A stretch of 9,000 nt of DNA from CAZSTA01 sp964609495 [NCBI: uncultured bacterium] (GCA_964609495.1 CAZSTA010000154.1:1-9000); one strand, 5' to 3'. Shown: positions 1 through 6,644, numbered from the stretch's first letter. Made by a program: numbers and translations. The notes: generated by a model not told the origin, from the letters alone.

Positions 1-680
1 CCGAAGATCGTAGGCACTATCGCTAATAACAGAAATAATAGGTAAGTAAAGGGAAGATAGGGGTATAGAGGCGTCCTAGTGATCAAGCAGAGGATTATTA
101 GGATAAAGGTGCACATCGAATAGACAACGAGGACGTAAGGCAACAAATTCAACCTTTTTCTAAGCTTCCCACCAATGAGGAAATATGCGGCAAAAGTTAT
201 CGAACCTCCCAAGGCGAGCATATCGCCGAGAAATTCAAGTGTGCTGAGGTTGAAATCCTCGACTGCGATGACCGTGCTTCCCAGCAAGGCGATCCCTATT
301 CCAATGATGAGGATCTTGGATATTCGCTCTTGGAAGAGGAAGCGAGTAGCTAGGGCGACGAAGATGGGCTGGGTATTGACCAGGACGACCGCACTAGCTA
401 CGGAGGTATATTGAAGGGAATACATCCAGAGGACGAAGTGAATGCTCAGGCAAAATCCAGAGATAAGGGAGTAGAAGAGATCTTTTTTGCTTAAAGCGCT
501 TAACTCTTTCCAACCGGTGTAGAGGGTGAAGGGGGCAATGATGAGAGAGGTAAATCCCATTCGATAGGTAGCTATAACCAGGGGAGGGGCATCGCATAAT
601 CTGATGAAGATGGCTGAGAAGGAGACCGCGAAGACTCCGAATAATAGAGCTAAATAGGGATTGATGACAGGTTTATCCAT
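1..680 (-). CDS. EamA/DMT-family transporter, C-terminus cut by window edge
   Basis: This is an inner-membrane protein of the drug/metabolite transporter (EamA) superfamily, whose members move small metabolites or amino acids. Substrate cannot be read from the sequence. The frame opens with ATG at 680 and runs without a stop to base 1, giving 226 visible residues of the usual 280-310. Hydrophobic segments lie near residues 9-27, 33-52, 68-87, 92-113, 122-141, 155-170 and 181-201, and another starts near 212. The first EamA repeat ends around residue 141, and the second starts near residue 151 (LGDMLALGGS). Motifs typical of the family are visible: an Arg at residue 40 in the second helix, and a polar VNTQP stretch at 101-105. 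A purine-rich AAGGCGAGAGA precedes the ATG. The gene follows the hydrolase-like gene across 99 bases of palindromic repeat, so co-transcription is uncertain. It differs clearly in sequence from the other EamA gene in the window. The family call is firm. Confidence 0.88.
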   Translation of the reverse strand, partial: MDKPVINPYLALLFGVFAVSFSAIFIRLCDAPPLVIATYRMGFTSLIIAPFTLYTGWKELSALSKKDLFYSLISGFCLSIHFVLWMYSLQYTSVASAVVLVNTQPIFVALATRFLFQERISKILIIGIGIALLGSTVIAVEDFNLSTLEFLGDMLALGGSITFAAYFLIGGKLRKRLNLLPYVLVVYSMCTFILIILCLITRTPLYPYLPFTYLLFLLLAIVPTIF

Positions 681-709
681 TCTCTCGCCTTTTCAAATTC
701 TTCATTTTT

Positions 710-778
710 CCCCCCTCACCCTGGCCCTCTCCCACGAGGGGAGAGGGAACGTTCCCCCGCCCTTGATGGGAGGGGGAA
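710..778. repeat. GC-rich palindromic intergenic repeat, copy 1
   Basis: Two adjacent hairpins fill the spacer between the hydrolase-like gene and the downstream EamA gene. Hairpin 1 pairs CCCTCTCCC (725-733) with GGGAGAGGG (739-747) around a 5-base loop. Hairpin 2 pairs TTCCCCC plus CCC (752-758, 760-762) with GGG plus GGGGGAA (768-770, 772-778), with one mismatch. The 40-base core 711-750 matches 37 of 40 bases with the reverse complement of 4668-4707. Hairpin 2 carries a TTGATGGGAGG stretch similar to the other modules of the second copy. This is a dispersed REP-like element, not a chance structure. No T-run follows either hairpin in the direction of transcription, so it is not a canonical intrinsic terminator, although it could slow polymerase or protect the 3' end of the upstream mRNA. 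Confidence 0.85.
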
Positions 779-779
779 A

Positions 780-2657
780 TCACTTAAGCTTCACTACTAC
801 TAATCCAAATATATCCAGCTCAGATATTGTGAACCGAACATAACCTTCATATTCTACATAATCCAAAATTGGGGTCCTGATATCTGGCGATCTTAAATCT
901 ATCGCCTCGAGGGAATATCCCTCTGGCAGTTTAATTTCTACCTCTAAACCCTCGATCGTCCCTTTTCCTAAGTTGACTATAGGGATCGAAAGAAAATCAT
1001 CGCCTTGTCTTAATTCGAGGTAAATATCAGCCACCGCGTTAGTTCGCAATTCAGTTGTCCTGCCGACTTCTTCCAACTCGAACTTCTCCAATCCCTCCAG
1101 CGCATTCTCATCTCTCCTGTTGTGCCACTCATCGTTCTCTCCAGTTTCACCAAGAGTGACTATCTTCCCACCTCTCCTCACATAATCCCTTATTATCTGA
1201 GCTTCCTCATCGCTCATATCCGCCACGTTTGGTAACACTAGATAATCGTAGCCTTCCAGTCTGCTTGAGGTCAAGCCATTATCTATTATGATCTCAAAGG
1301 GGATATGATTCTCAAGGAGCATAGCGCATACTTCCCTATATTTTGAGAAGAACTTGGTCCCAGAGGTGTCATAAAACTCGGCGGCTCCGCCCTGGTCCAG
1401 AAAATCGCGACTCCTCGAGGAATACAACACCGCTACTTCGACTCGTGGCTCGGTTTCATAGATGATATCTTGATGATCCTTGATCCAGGAGAAGATCCTC
1501 CTTCGATATATATTGCCCGCCGAACCAGCCATAATCGGACCTTGAGTCTCGTAGTAATTCGCTCCATTAGCTAGGATTATCCCTGCTAACCTCTCAGCAT
1601 CAGGGGGTTTATAACCATAGGTCAAGATCCAGGATGGCTTACCTCTATCTGTCGCTCGGGCATATTTGATCATAGTTGCGAAGGCTAACCACTCTTCGAG
1701 AGAAGCTTCTGACATCCCTTTCTCTCCAAGATCGACTCTATCTGCAATAGTGCAGATCTCATGGCCAGTTGAGATATCGGGTATGGTGGTATAATAGGTG
1801 GGATCATTAGCGTATCTCGTGCTACCATTATGATCGATGTTCCAATTCTCCCCGAAGAAGACTATATCAGGATCGACTTGTTTAGCTGCTTCTTTGACGC
1901 TGATGAGGAAATCTCCGATCTGTTTATGTCGCCAGATGATCCATATTCTCCAATTCGGATCATCCCAATCCTCTTCCTCTGGGATATCCGAGCCGGTTTC
2001 CTCCCGAAAACGCTGAACGCCGAATCTATCAGTTGAGGGCCATAGATCTCCATGCTCGCCTATCGAATCTTCCAGATAGACGGTATCAATCCATAAGCCA
2101 TCGACCCCAGTCTCGGCTATTCCTTTAACTCGCTCTATATAGAAATCCAAGTAAGGAGAGGATGGAGATACCCATACATCTATATTCCCCTCCTCCAACC
2201 AATGTTCCTGCTCAGCACTTATATCGCTGAAGGAGATAGGCTTTCCCTCTAGGGATATTTGAAGCCAGTCAGGATGCTCCTTGGCTGGATCTCGATCTTC
2301 ATCGGAAGATATAAGCTCTAATCCAGTTAGATACCAAACTACCATCAGCCCTAGATCATGAGCTTTCGACACTACTCTCCTTATCAGCTCTAAGTTCTCT
2401 TGGTATTCCTCATCATCATTCCAAGCTGTATAGCTCCATCCCAAAGGACAATCGGCGATGATAACACTGACTTTCTGCTCCTTCAACTTCTCCAGTTTCT
2501 TCTCAATATCCTGTTCACTCTCATCTGGCTCGAAGAAGGCTCCCACAATCCTAGCTCGATAGGCCCAGAGAGGAAAACTCCTCGCCCCAGCGACTTCCCC
2601 AAAAAGCACGAAAGCTGATATGAGAAATAGGATTATAAAGATCCTTTTGATTCTCAC
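780..2657 (-). CDS. Secreted glycosyl-hydrolase-like TIM-barrel protein with GATase-like and C-terminal beta domains
   Basis: This is probably an exported enzyme acting on a carbohydrate; the substrate is unknown. Numbering is from GTG at 2657 (625 residues). Residues 1-25 form a signal peptide: basic MRIKR, a hydrophobic core, and VAGA before Arg. Residues about 35-390 look like a TIM barrel of the hypothetical glycosyl hydrolase (GHL6/GH29/GH42-like) type. GVDGLWIDT (184-192) ends a barrel strand with Asp191, a candidate nucleophile. FFGEN (267-271) carries Glu270, a candidate acid/base. Residues about 405-510 resemble the GATase-like middle domain of beta-galactosidases (YDYLVLPN, then YVRRGGKIVTLG). 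The C-terminal 90 residues look like a beta-sandwich. A longer frame opens at GTG 2666, but an AGGTGA Shine-Dalgarno at 2663-2668 overlaps that codon and sits 5 bases from GTG 2657. The gene is last in the run from the methyltransferase gene. The family is inferred from fold-like motifs, so catalytic roles are tentative. Confidence 0.8.
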   Translation of the reverse strand: MRIKRIFIILFLISAFVLFGEVAGARSFPLWAYRARIVGAFFEPDESEQDIEKKLEKLKEQKVSVIIADCPLGWSYTAWNDDEEYQENLELIRRVVSKAHDLGLMVVWYLTGLELISSDEDRDPAKEHPDWLQISLEGKPISFSDISAEQEHWLEEGNIDVWVSPSSPYLDFYIERVKGIAETGVDGLWIDTVYLEDSIGEHGDLWPSTDRFGVQRFREETGSDIPEEEDWDDPNWRIWIIWRHKQIGDFLISVKEAAKQVDPDIVFFGENWNIDHNGSTRYANDPTYYTTIPDISTGHEICTIADRVDLGEKGMSEASLEEWLAFATMIKYARATDRGKPSWILTYGYKPPDAERLAGIILANGANYYETQGPIMAGSAGNIYRRRIFSWIKDHQDIIYETEPRVEVAVLYSSRSRDFLDQGGAAEFYDTSGTKFFSKYREVCAMLLENHIPFEIIIDNGLTSSRLEGYDYLVLPNVADMSDEEAQIIRDYVRRGGKIVTLGETGENDEWHNRRDENALEGLEKFELEEVGRTTELRTNAVADIYLELRQGDDFLSIPIVNLGKGTIEGLEVEIKLPEGYSLEAIDLRSPDIRTPILDYVEYEGYVRFTISELDIFGLVVVKLK

Positions 2658-2662
2658 ATCGT

Positions 2663-2668
2663 TCACCT
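2663..2668 (-). promoter_or_regulatory. Shine-Dalgarno AGGTGA deciding the GTG start at 2657
   Basis: The minus strand reads AGGTGA, then five bases, then GTG (2657-2655). The upstream in-frame GTG at 2666-2664 lies inside this AGGTGA, so it cannot use it as its ribosome site. Starting at 2657 also gives a cleaner signal peptide (MRIKR then hydrophobic). A 12-base perfect palindrome (2671-2682) lies immediately upstream. Confidence 0.6.
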
Positions 2669-2703
2669 CATCTAAGCTTAGAAGTTCTAGTGAATTACAT
2701 ACT

Positions 2704-3039
2704 CTACTTCTTGGGAATTAAACAGATGAATCTTAGTTCATCCTCGCCAGTATTCTTGAATTGGTGAACCTCATTGCCTGGGACGAAGATCACATCTCCA
2801 ACTCCGATCTCATGCTCTCCATCCTCACTCACAACAACTCCTTTTCCCTTTAGGATGAATACCTCATGCTCCCAAGCATGGCTATGATAAGGAGAATACC
2901 CGCCTGGTAGGAACTCGAAGACGCGCATCACAAAGTTGGGAGCTCCCTCCTTCTCAGTAATGACCCATCGAATCTTGACATCCTTCGCCCCTTGTTCGAC
3001 ATCGACCGCTTCAACCTCGCTATAATTTCTTATCAACAC
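2704..3039 (-). CDS. Small single-domain cupin protein
   Basis: This is a 111-residue cytoplasmic single-barrel cupin. Both cupin motifs are complete. Motif 1 has Gly46, His52, His54 and Glu59 (YHSHAWEHE). Motif 2 has Gly81, Pro87, His92 and Asn96 (GDVIFVPGNEVHQFKN). The two motif-1 histidines, the glutamate and His92 form the standard metal site. Small cupins of this type bind a divalent metal and can be sugar-binding proteins, isomerases, dioxygenases or sensors, so the reaction cannot be named. The start is GTG at 3039, supported by an unusually complete ribosome site (AGGAGGTGAT) five bases upstream, inside the 3' end of the EamA gene. The gene overlaps the EamA gene by 20 bases and is followed after 46 bases by the secreted hydrolase-like gene. 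This suggests co-expression but not a proven shared pathway. Confidence 0.88.
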   Translation of the reverse strand: MLIRNYSEVEAVDVEQGAKDVKIRWVITEKEGAPNFVMRVFEFLPGGYSPYHSHAWEHEVFILKGKGVVVSEDGEHEIGVGDVIFVPGNEVHQFKNTGEDELRFICLIPKK

Positions 3040-3946
3040 CCTCTATCACCTCCTCTCCGACTCTCTTTCTAACTATATTGACTATGGCTATTCCTCCTAG
3101 AATAGCCGCCATCCCTAGGATGATCTTCGTTTCGAATATCTCGTTCAAGAATATTATTCCCAATACAATCGCTACCGCAGGAGTCGCAAAAGCGACAAGA
3201 GAAACATTAGTTGCTCCAATATTGTCGATCAGCCAGAAGTAGAGGACGAAGGCGAAAGCCGATCCTAATAACGCTAAATAAAGGAGCGAAGAGACCGAGG
3301 ATAGGGAGAAATGTAACCTCGCGTTATGCTCAATTAATAACCCTAAGGGTAAAAGGATTATCCCATTGGCTATCTGAGCGGTGGTGATGACCAGGGGATT
3401 CATCTCGCGCACCGCCCTCTTTGCATATACAGTCGCTATAGCATAACTCAAGCTTGAGCCAAGGATCGCTAACTCTCCCTTTATATGATCAACTGAAGCC
3501 CAACCTGTAAATTTGAGTTTATCCCCTATGAGTAATAAGACTCCTCCAAAGCCAATAATCAAACCGATAATCTTCCCAAAATCTAGCTTTTCATCGCTTA
3601 ACCAGAAGTGAGCGATGATCACCACAAAGAAGGGAAGAGTGCTGGTAAGGATTGAGGTCAGCCCAGAGGAGATAAACTGCTCCCCCCAAAAGAGGAGCGC
3701 ATAGGGAAGGGTTGTCATAAAGAAGCCAAGTATTAGGAGAGAAAAGATGTCATTCCTTTGGCGGGGTAACTTTTCTCCTCCTGCTCGCATCACCAGATAG
3801 ATGGCAACGAAAGCGATGGCGAAACGCATGCCTGCGAATGTCAGAGGAGGGAAGCTATCCAGTCCAACCTTGATAGCCATAAAGGTGGAGCCCCAGATTA
3901 TACATAGAACTATGAAGGCGATGACGAAGTAGAATCTTTTATTCAA
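3020..3946 (-). CDS. EamA/DMT-family transporter
   Basis: This is a complete 308-residue inner-membrane transporter with about ten hydrophobic helices arranged as two EamA repeats (about residues 7-142 and 157-292). The first repeat has the family hallmark CIIWGSTFMAIKVGL (residues 15-29), then PPLTFAGMRF with Arg41. The second begins at GELAILGSSLSYAIATVY (157-174). RhaT/YdcZ-like exporters of this class carry amino acids, nucleobases or other small metabolites. The substrate is not evident. The start is TTG at 3946, preceded by GGAGG at 3956-3960 with a 9-base gap. The next Met is residue 23, inside the first helix, so TTG is the only sensible start. The gene overlaps the methyltransferase gene by 8 bases and the cupin gene by 20 bases, so translation of the three is probably coupled. 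The C-terminal tail from residue 293 is charged and probably cytoplasmic. Confidence 0.93.
   Translation of the reverse strand: MNKRFYFVIAFIVLCIIWGSTFMAIKVGLDSFPPLTFAGMRFAIAFVAIYLVMRAGGEKLPRQRNDIFSLLILGFFMTTLPYALLFWGEQFISSGLTSILTSTLPFFVVIIAHFWLSDEKLDFGKIIGLIIGFGGVLLLIGDKLKFTGWASVDHIKGELAILGSSLSYAIATVYAKRAVREMNPLVITTAQIANGIILLPLGLLIEHNARLHFSLSSVSSLLYLALLGSAFAFVLYFWLIDNIGATNVSLVAFATPAVAIVLGIIFLNEIFETKIILGMAAILGGIAIVNIVRKRVGEEVIEGVDKKL
3045..3054 (-). promoter_or_regulatory. Full-length Shine-Dalgarno (AGGAGGTGAT) inside the EamA coding region
   Basis: The minus strand carries AGGAGGTGAT, a 10-base complement to the usual 16S rRNA tail, five bases before the cupin GTG start. It lies inside the last codons of the upstream transporter gene. 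It is the strongest ribosome site seen in this window and suggests the cupin is translated independently of, and possibly more than, the transporter. Confidence 0.75.
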
Positions 3947-4487
3947 TATTTACGCCCTCCAAGGATAAAAGGCGTCTCTTCCACTCCAATCCAGAGGAGA
4001 ATCCTCCTATTTTTCCTCCCCCAGCTATTACCCGATGACAAGGAACGATCAGAGGGAGAGGATTAGAGGCCATCGCTGATCCTACCGCCCTCGAAGCTCT
4101 CGGTCTCCCTATCTGCTTAGCGATCCATCCATAGGATCTAGTCTCGCCATAGGGTATCTTCCTAGCGGTTTGCCAGACCTCCTTCTGAAATTGAGTAGCC
4201 TCATAAAAATCGAGAGGATAGTCAAACTCAATCCTCTCTCCTAAGAAATATCTTTGGAAGGTACTTATTATCTCTTCAAAATTGCTTTGTCCCTCTCGAA
4301 GCTCGAAAGTCTCCCTTCTTTTCTTCCTTTGAGCTTTCTTCCATCTCTCCTCCAGCTCGAACTTCAATTCGATGCGCACATCCTCTTCACTCTTATGAGG
4401 GATAGTAACAGCTATTAGTCCTGAACTGCTTTTGGCGACCCCCATCCGTCCCAATTCTGTAGGAAATATAGCATAATCGATTATCAT
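3939..4487 (-). CDS. ogt: Methylated-DNA--[protein]-cysteine S-methyltransferase
   Basis: This suicide repair protein transfers the methyl or alkyl group from O6-alkylguanine (and O4-alkylthymine) in DNA to its own cysteine. It has 182 residues, usual for the Ogt/MGMT class without an Ada regulatory half. Residues 1-95 are the weakly conserved N-terminal domain. Residues about 96-180 are the DNA-binding and methyltransferase domain. The active site LIVPCHRV gives Cys150 and His151. ASRAVGSAM (131-139) supplies the helix arginine (Arg133) that flips the base. Asn142 fits the hinge, and Tyr113/Tyr119 lie in IPYGETRSYG. All key residues are present, so it should be active. The N-terminal domain holds a basic run (WKKAQRKKRR, 49-58). 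The start is ATG at 4487; the ribosome site is weak (AAAGAGAG about 12 bases upstream). It is the first gene of an overlapping set with the EamA and cupin genes. The promoter presumably lies in the spacer above it, but I could not identify one with confidence. The symbol is by family class (ogt/MGMT). Confidence 0.93.
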   Translation of the reverse strand: MIIDYAIFPTELGRMGVAKSSSGLIAVTIPHKSEEDVRIELKFELEERWKKAQRKKRRETFELREGQSNFEEIISTFQRYFLGERIEFDYPLDFYEATQFQKEVWQTARKIPYGETRSYGWIAKQIGRPRASRAVGSAMASNPLPLIVPCHRVIAGGGKIGGFSSGLEWKRRLLSLEGVNIE

Positions 4488-4565
4488 TGACTAACGCTCT
4501 CTTTGAAGTGATTTAGGATCTTTTTATTTTACTCTCTTTTGAGGTCCTGAACTCACCTTAAATCA

Positions 4566-4707
4566 CCCTCCCCTAACCCCTCCCATCAAAGGAGGGGAAA
4601 ATAGAGAGTAACTCCTCCCATCGAGGGAGGGGGGAAACTAATCTCATTAAGAGAGGGGCTTAATTATGTTCCCTCTCCCCTCGCGGGAGAGGGATAGGGT
4701 GAGGGGG
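4566..4707. repeat. GC-rich palindromic intergenic repeat cluster, copy 2 (three modules)
   Basis: The 242-base spacer between the regulator gene and the methyltransferase gene has no credible reading frame but three hairpins. Module A pairs CCCTCTCCC (4671-4679) with GGGAGAGGG (4685-4693). Its 40-base core 4668-4707 is 37/40 identical to the reverse complement of 711-750. Module B pairs CCTCCC (4614-4619) with GGGAGG (4625-4630), extendable by two more pairs. Module C pairs CCCCTCC (4577-4583) with GGAGGGG (4591-4597). Modules B and C, read on the minus strand, share GATGGGAGG with hairpin 2 of the first copy. The remainder of the spacer (4488-4565 and 4708-4729) shows no structure that I can support. 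The hairpins follow the regulator stop but lack a T-run, so an intrinsic-terminator role is not shown. The element type resembles REP-like dispersed palindromes. Confidence 0.85.
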
Positions 4708-4729
4708 ATTTATATCTTGAACTGACAAT

Positions 4730-6529
4730 CTAAAAGCTGAGCTTGGAATTACTTTTCAATATCTTCTGCTTTCCCTTTCCTTGATCAAAGACTAAGGCAC
4801 TCCCTAATATCTTTTTAGCTTTATTCTTAAGTTCCACTGCGATCTCTCCTACTTGAGCATAACGTGTTATTTCTCTATACTCATTGGAGATAGCAGCCAA
4901 GGAGATCGACATCAGAGTATATCTTTCAAGCTGCCCCTTTCTATTCTCGGCTTCGATATATCCTCTAGTTCGAGCCTCGGCATCGTAGTAAAGAGGCATA
5001 ACTTTATCGAAGGTTCTCATAGTATAAACACTAACTGCTTCTACCTTATCCGGGGTAGTTATTATAATAAAGTCATCGCCTCCTATATGTCCTATCAGAT
5101 CGTTCTTATTCCCGTGTATAGCCACTGCCTCAGTTATAATCCTGGATGTTTGGCGGATAATCGAATCTCCCTTGACGAAGCCATAAGTATCGTTATAGGC
5201 TTTGAAATCATCTATATCGGAGTACAAAACGACGAAGGTCTCCCCTCGCTCAATACGTTTATCTACCTCCCTCCCAATGGCGACGGGACCAGGAAGCTCA
5301 CTAGTGGGATTAATGTCGATCTCTAATTCTCTCCTCTTTAAAAGAGTAACCACTCTCATCTCTAGCTCTTTAGAAGAGAAGGGTTTCGCTATATAATCAT
5401 CAGCTCCCATCCTAAGACCTACGATCTTCTCACTGGTATTACCTAAGGCTGAGACGAAAATAATGGGAATCTGGTTGGTAGCTCTATCATCTTTAAGCTC
5501 TTTGAATACCTCGTAGCCATCCTTGGTAGGCAGCATAATATCTAACAAGATGAGATCTGGTTGTTCTTCAATAGCCCTCTCAAACGCCTCAGTTCCATCA
5601 AAGGCTTGGGAAGTATCATAACCAAGCCCCTCTAAAGTGAAGGTAAGTATATTAGTGATATTAGGCTCATCATCAACTATCAATATCCTCCTTTTTCTCT
5701 CCTGCCCCCTCTTTGTTTCAACTAAGAGCGTCTTTATCTTATCTATAAAAACTTCCCAATCTATCGGCCTCTCCAGAGTGAAGTAATTCCCCCGCTTGTC
5801 CAAGTGCATATCTTTCGAGCCAGAAAGGATCACAATAGGAATATCTTTAGTATTGGGATCGCTATTTAATACCTGAACTATATACTTTTTATCTATATTT
5901 TCTTGCATATCCAAGCTTTCGACATCTATGAGAACGATATCAGGAAGGACTTGGCGAGTCCTATCGAGAGCCTCTTCTCCACTATTGACTCGCTCTATCT
6001 CCAATTCTTGCTTCCCTAATCTATTCTTAATATCATTAAAGAGGTTATCATCATCTCCGACGAAGAGTAGCGTCTTATTCCCCTTTCCCTCCACCCTAGC
6101 TAGAGGTTGGCTATAAGAGGCGAGAGTTCCTCTCTTATCCTTTAGTTCGATAGAGAAGCGATCCCTATCAGCAGAGATCTGATATTCAGAGGAGGTGGCA
6201 TAATCTTTGGAGATGATAAGGGAAACTCCTGATAATCCGCCGTCTTTATCTCGAAGGGGTAATATCTCAATATCCAAAATAGAATCTCCTACTTTCACCC
6301 CCTCTTTTTGCTTACGCGAGGGGATGTCACGGAGGATATCTTTAAGAGGTTTGATTTCACTTATCTCTTTTCCCATAGGATCATCTGAAATCCCAAGGAG
6401 TTTTCTAGCCGCCTCGTTGATAAACGACACTTTATTCTCGCTGTTACTTATGATTATACCTTCATTTGTATGAAGCAAAGTTTCATACAAATATCTATAG
6501 TCCAGTTTATCATCATTTTTCTTTCCCAT
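4730..6529 (-). CDS. PAS-REC-REC-GGDEF-like response regulator (GGDDF variant)
   Basis: This is a 599-residue cytoplasmic signalling protein with no membrane segment. Residues about 10-108 form a PAS sensor domain (EGIIISN through GVSLIISKD). Residues about 152-270 are a first receiver domain with Asp159/160 and Asp202, but Arg254 stands where the conserved Lys of the switch is expected, so it is probably degenerate. Residues 280-400 are a second receiver with everything in place: Asp286/287, phosphoacceptor Asp330, Ser360 and Lys382 (KPF). Residues about 405-585 are a GGDEF-like domain: SDIDDFKAYNDTYG (437-450) supplies metal-site Asp438, and the signature is GGDDF (483-487). The usual RxxD inhibitory site is absent. 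Diguanylate cyclases make c-di-GMP from two GTP; the Glu-to-Asp change makes activity uncertain. The start is ATG at 6529 behind GGAGGAG. A promoter and structured leader separate it from glmM. No histidine kinase is visible nearby. Confidence 0.9.
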   Translation of the reverse strand: MGKKNDDKLDYRYLYETLLHTNEGIIISNSENKVSFINEAARKLLGISDDPMGKEISEIKPLKDILRDIPSRKQKEGVKVGDSILDIEILPLRDKDGGLSGVSLIISKDYATSSEYQISADRDRFSIELKDKRGTLASYSQPLARVEGKGNKTLLFVGDDDNLFNDIKNRLGKQELEIERVNSGEEALDRTRQVLPDIVLIDVESLDMQENIDKKYIVQVLNSDPNTKDIPIVILSGSKDMHLDKRGNYFTLERPIDWEVFIDKIKTLLVETKRGQERKRRILIVDDEPNITNILTFTLEGLGYDTSQAFDGTEAFERAIEEQPDLILLDIMLPTKDGYEVFKELKDDRATNQIPIIFVSALGNTSEKIVGLRMGADDYIAKPFSSKELEMRVVTLLKRRELEIDINPTSELPGPVAIGREVDKRIERGETFVVLYSDIDDFKAYNDTYGFVKGDSIIRQTSRIITEAVAIHGNKNDLIGHIGGDDFIIITTPDKVEAVSVYTMRTFDKVMPLYYDAEARTRGYIEAENRKGQLERYTLMSISLAAISNEYREITRYAQVGEIAVELKNKAKKILGSALVFDQGKGKQKILKSNSKLSF

Positions 6530-6539
6530 ATCTCATCTC

Positions 6540-6609
6540 CTCCAATCTGGATCCCTCGGTAATATTTACTAAGCTTGATATAGATTGGAGATAGTGAAGA
6601 AAATTCACT
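6540..6609 (-). promoter_or_regulatory. Structured 5' leader with stem-loop overlapping the Shine-Dalgarno of the regulator gene
   Basis: From the predicted start near 6609-6610 the leader is about 80 nucleotides long. Stem 1, at the very 5' end, pairs AGTGAA (6609-6604) with TTCACT (6598-6593) around a 5-base loop. Stem 2 pairs CTCCAATCT (6590-6582) with AGATTGGAG (6548-6540), nine perfect pairs around 33 bases. The ribosome site GGAGGAG (6543-6537) shares four bases with stem 2, so this stem could limit ribosome access. The structure does not match a c-di-GMP (GEMM) or c-di-AMP (ydaO) riboswitch that I would recognise. A regulatory role is inferred. Confidence 0.45.
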
Positions 6610-6615
6610 TATTAG

Positions 6616-6644
6616 ATATTACCAATTTATTTCAGGTTTGTCAA
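6616..6644 (-). promoter_or_regulatory. Sigma-70-type promoter for the PAS-REC-REC-GGDEF gene
   Basis: The minus strand reads TTGACA (6644-6639), a 17-base spacer, then TAATAT (6621-6616). TGG directly before the -10 box makes an extended -10. The -35 is a perfect consensus and the spacing is optimal; the -10 matches 4 of 6 positions. It lies 41 bases after the glmM stop and predicts transcription from an A at about 6609-6610. This suggests the regulator is transcribed from its own start, although read-through from glmM is possible because no clear terminator separates them. Confidence 0.75.

Noticed and set aside
394-597. 67-residue minus-strand frame
   Set aside because: It lies in a different frame within the EamA transporter gene (1-680), which has clear membrane helices and family motifs.
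661-843. 60-residue plus-strand frame across the repeat
   Set aside because: It is produced by the palindromic repeat and the antisense of the hydrolase-like gene; no domain or ribosome site.
4488-4565. Promoter for the methyltransferase gene
   Set aside because: A TAAAAT-like -10 is present, but no acceptable -35 lies 16-18 bases upstream.
4566-4707. CRISPR array
   Set aside because: The modules are self-complementary, vary in spacing and sequence, and are not identical repeats separated by unique spacers; no cas genes are nearby.
4853-5326. 157-residue plus-strand frame inside the regulator gene
   Set aside because: It is antisense to the well-supported GGDEF-domain coding region, has no recognisable domain and no supported ribosome site.
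6540-6609. Known c-di-GMP or c-di-AMP riboswitch
   Set aside because: The leader is short and lacks the conserved cores I know for GEMM or ydaO/yuaA classes.
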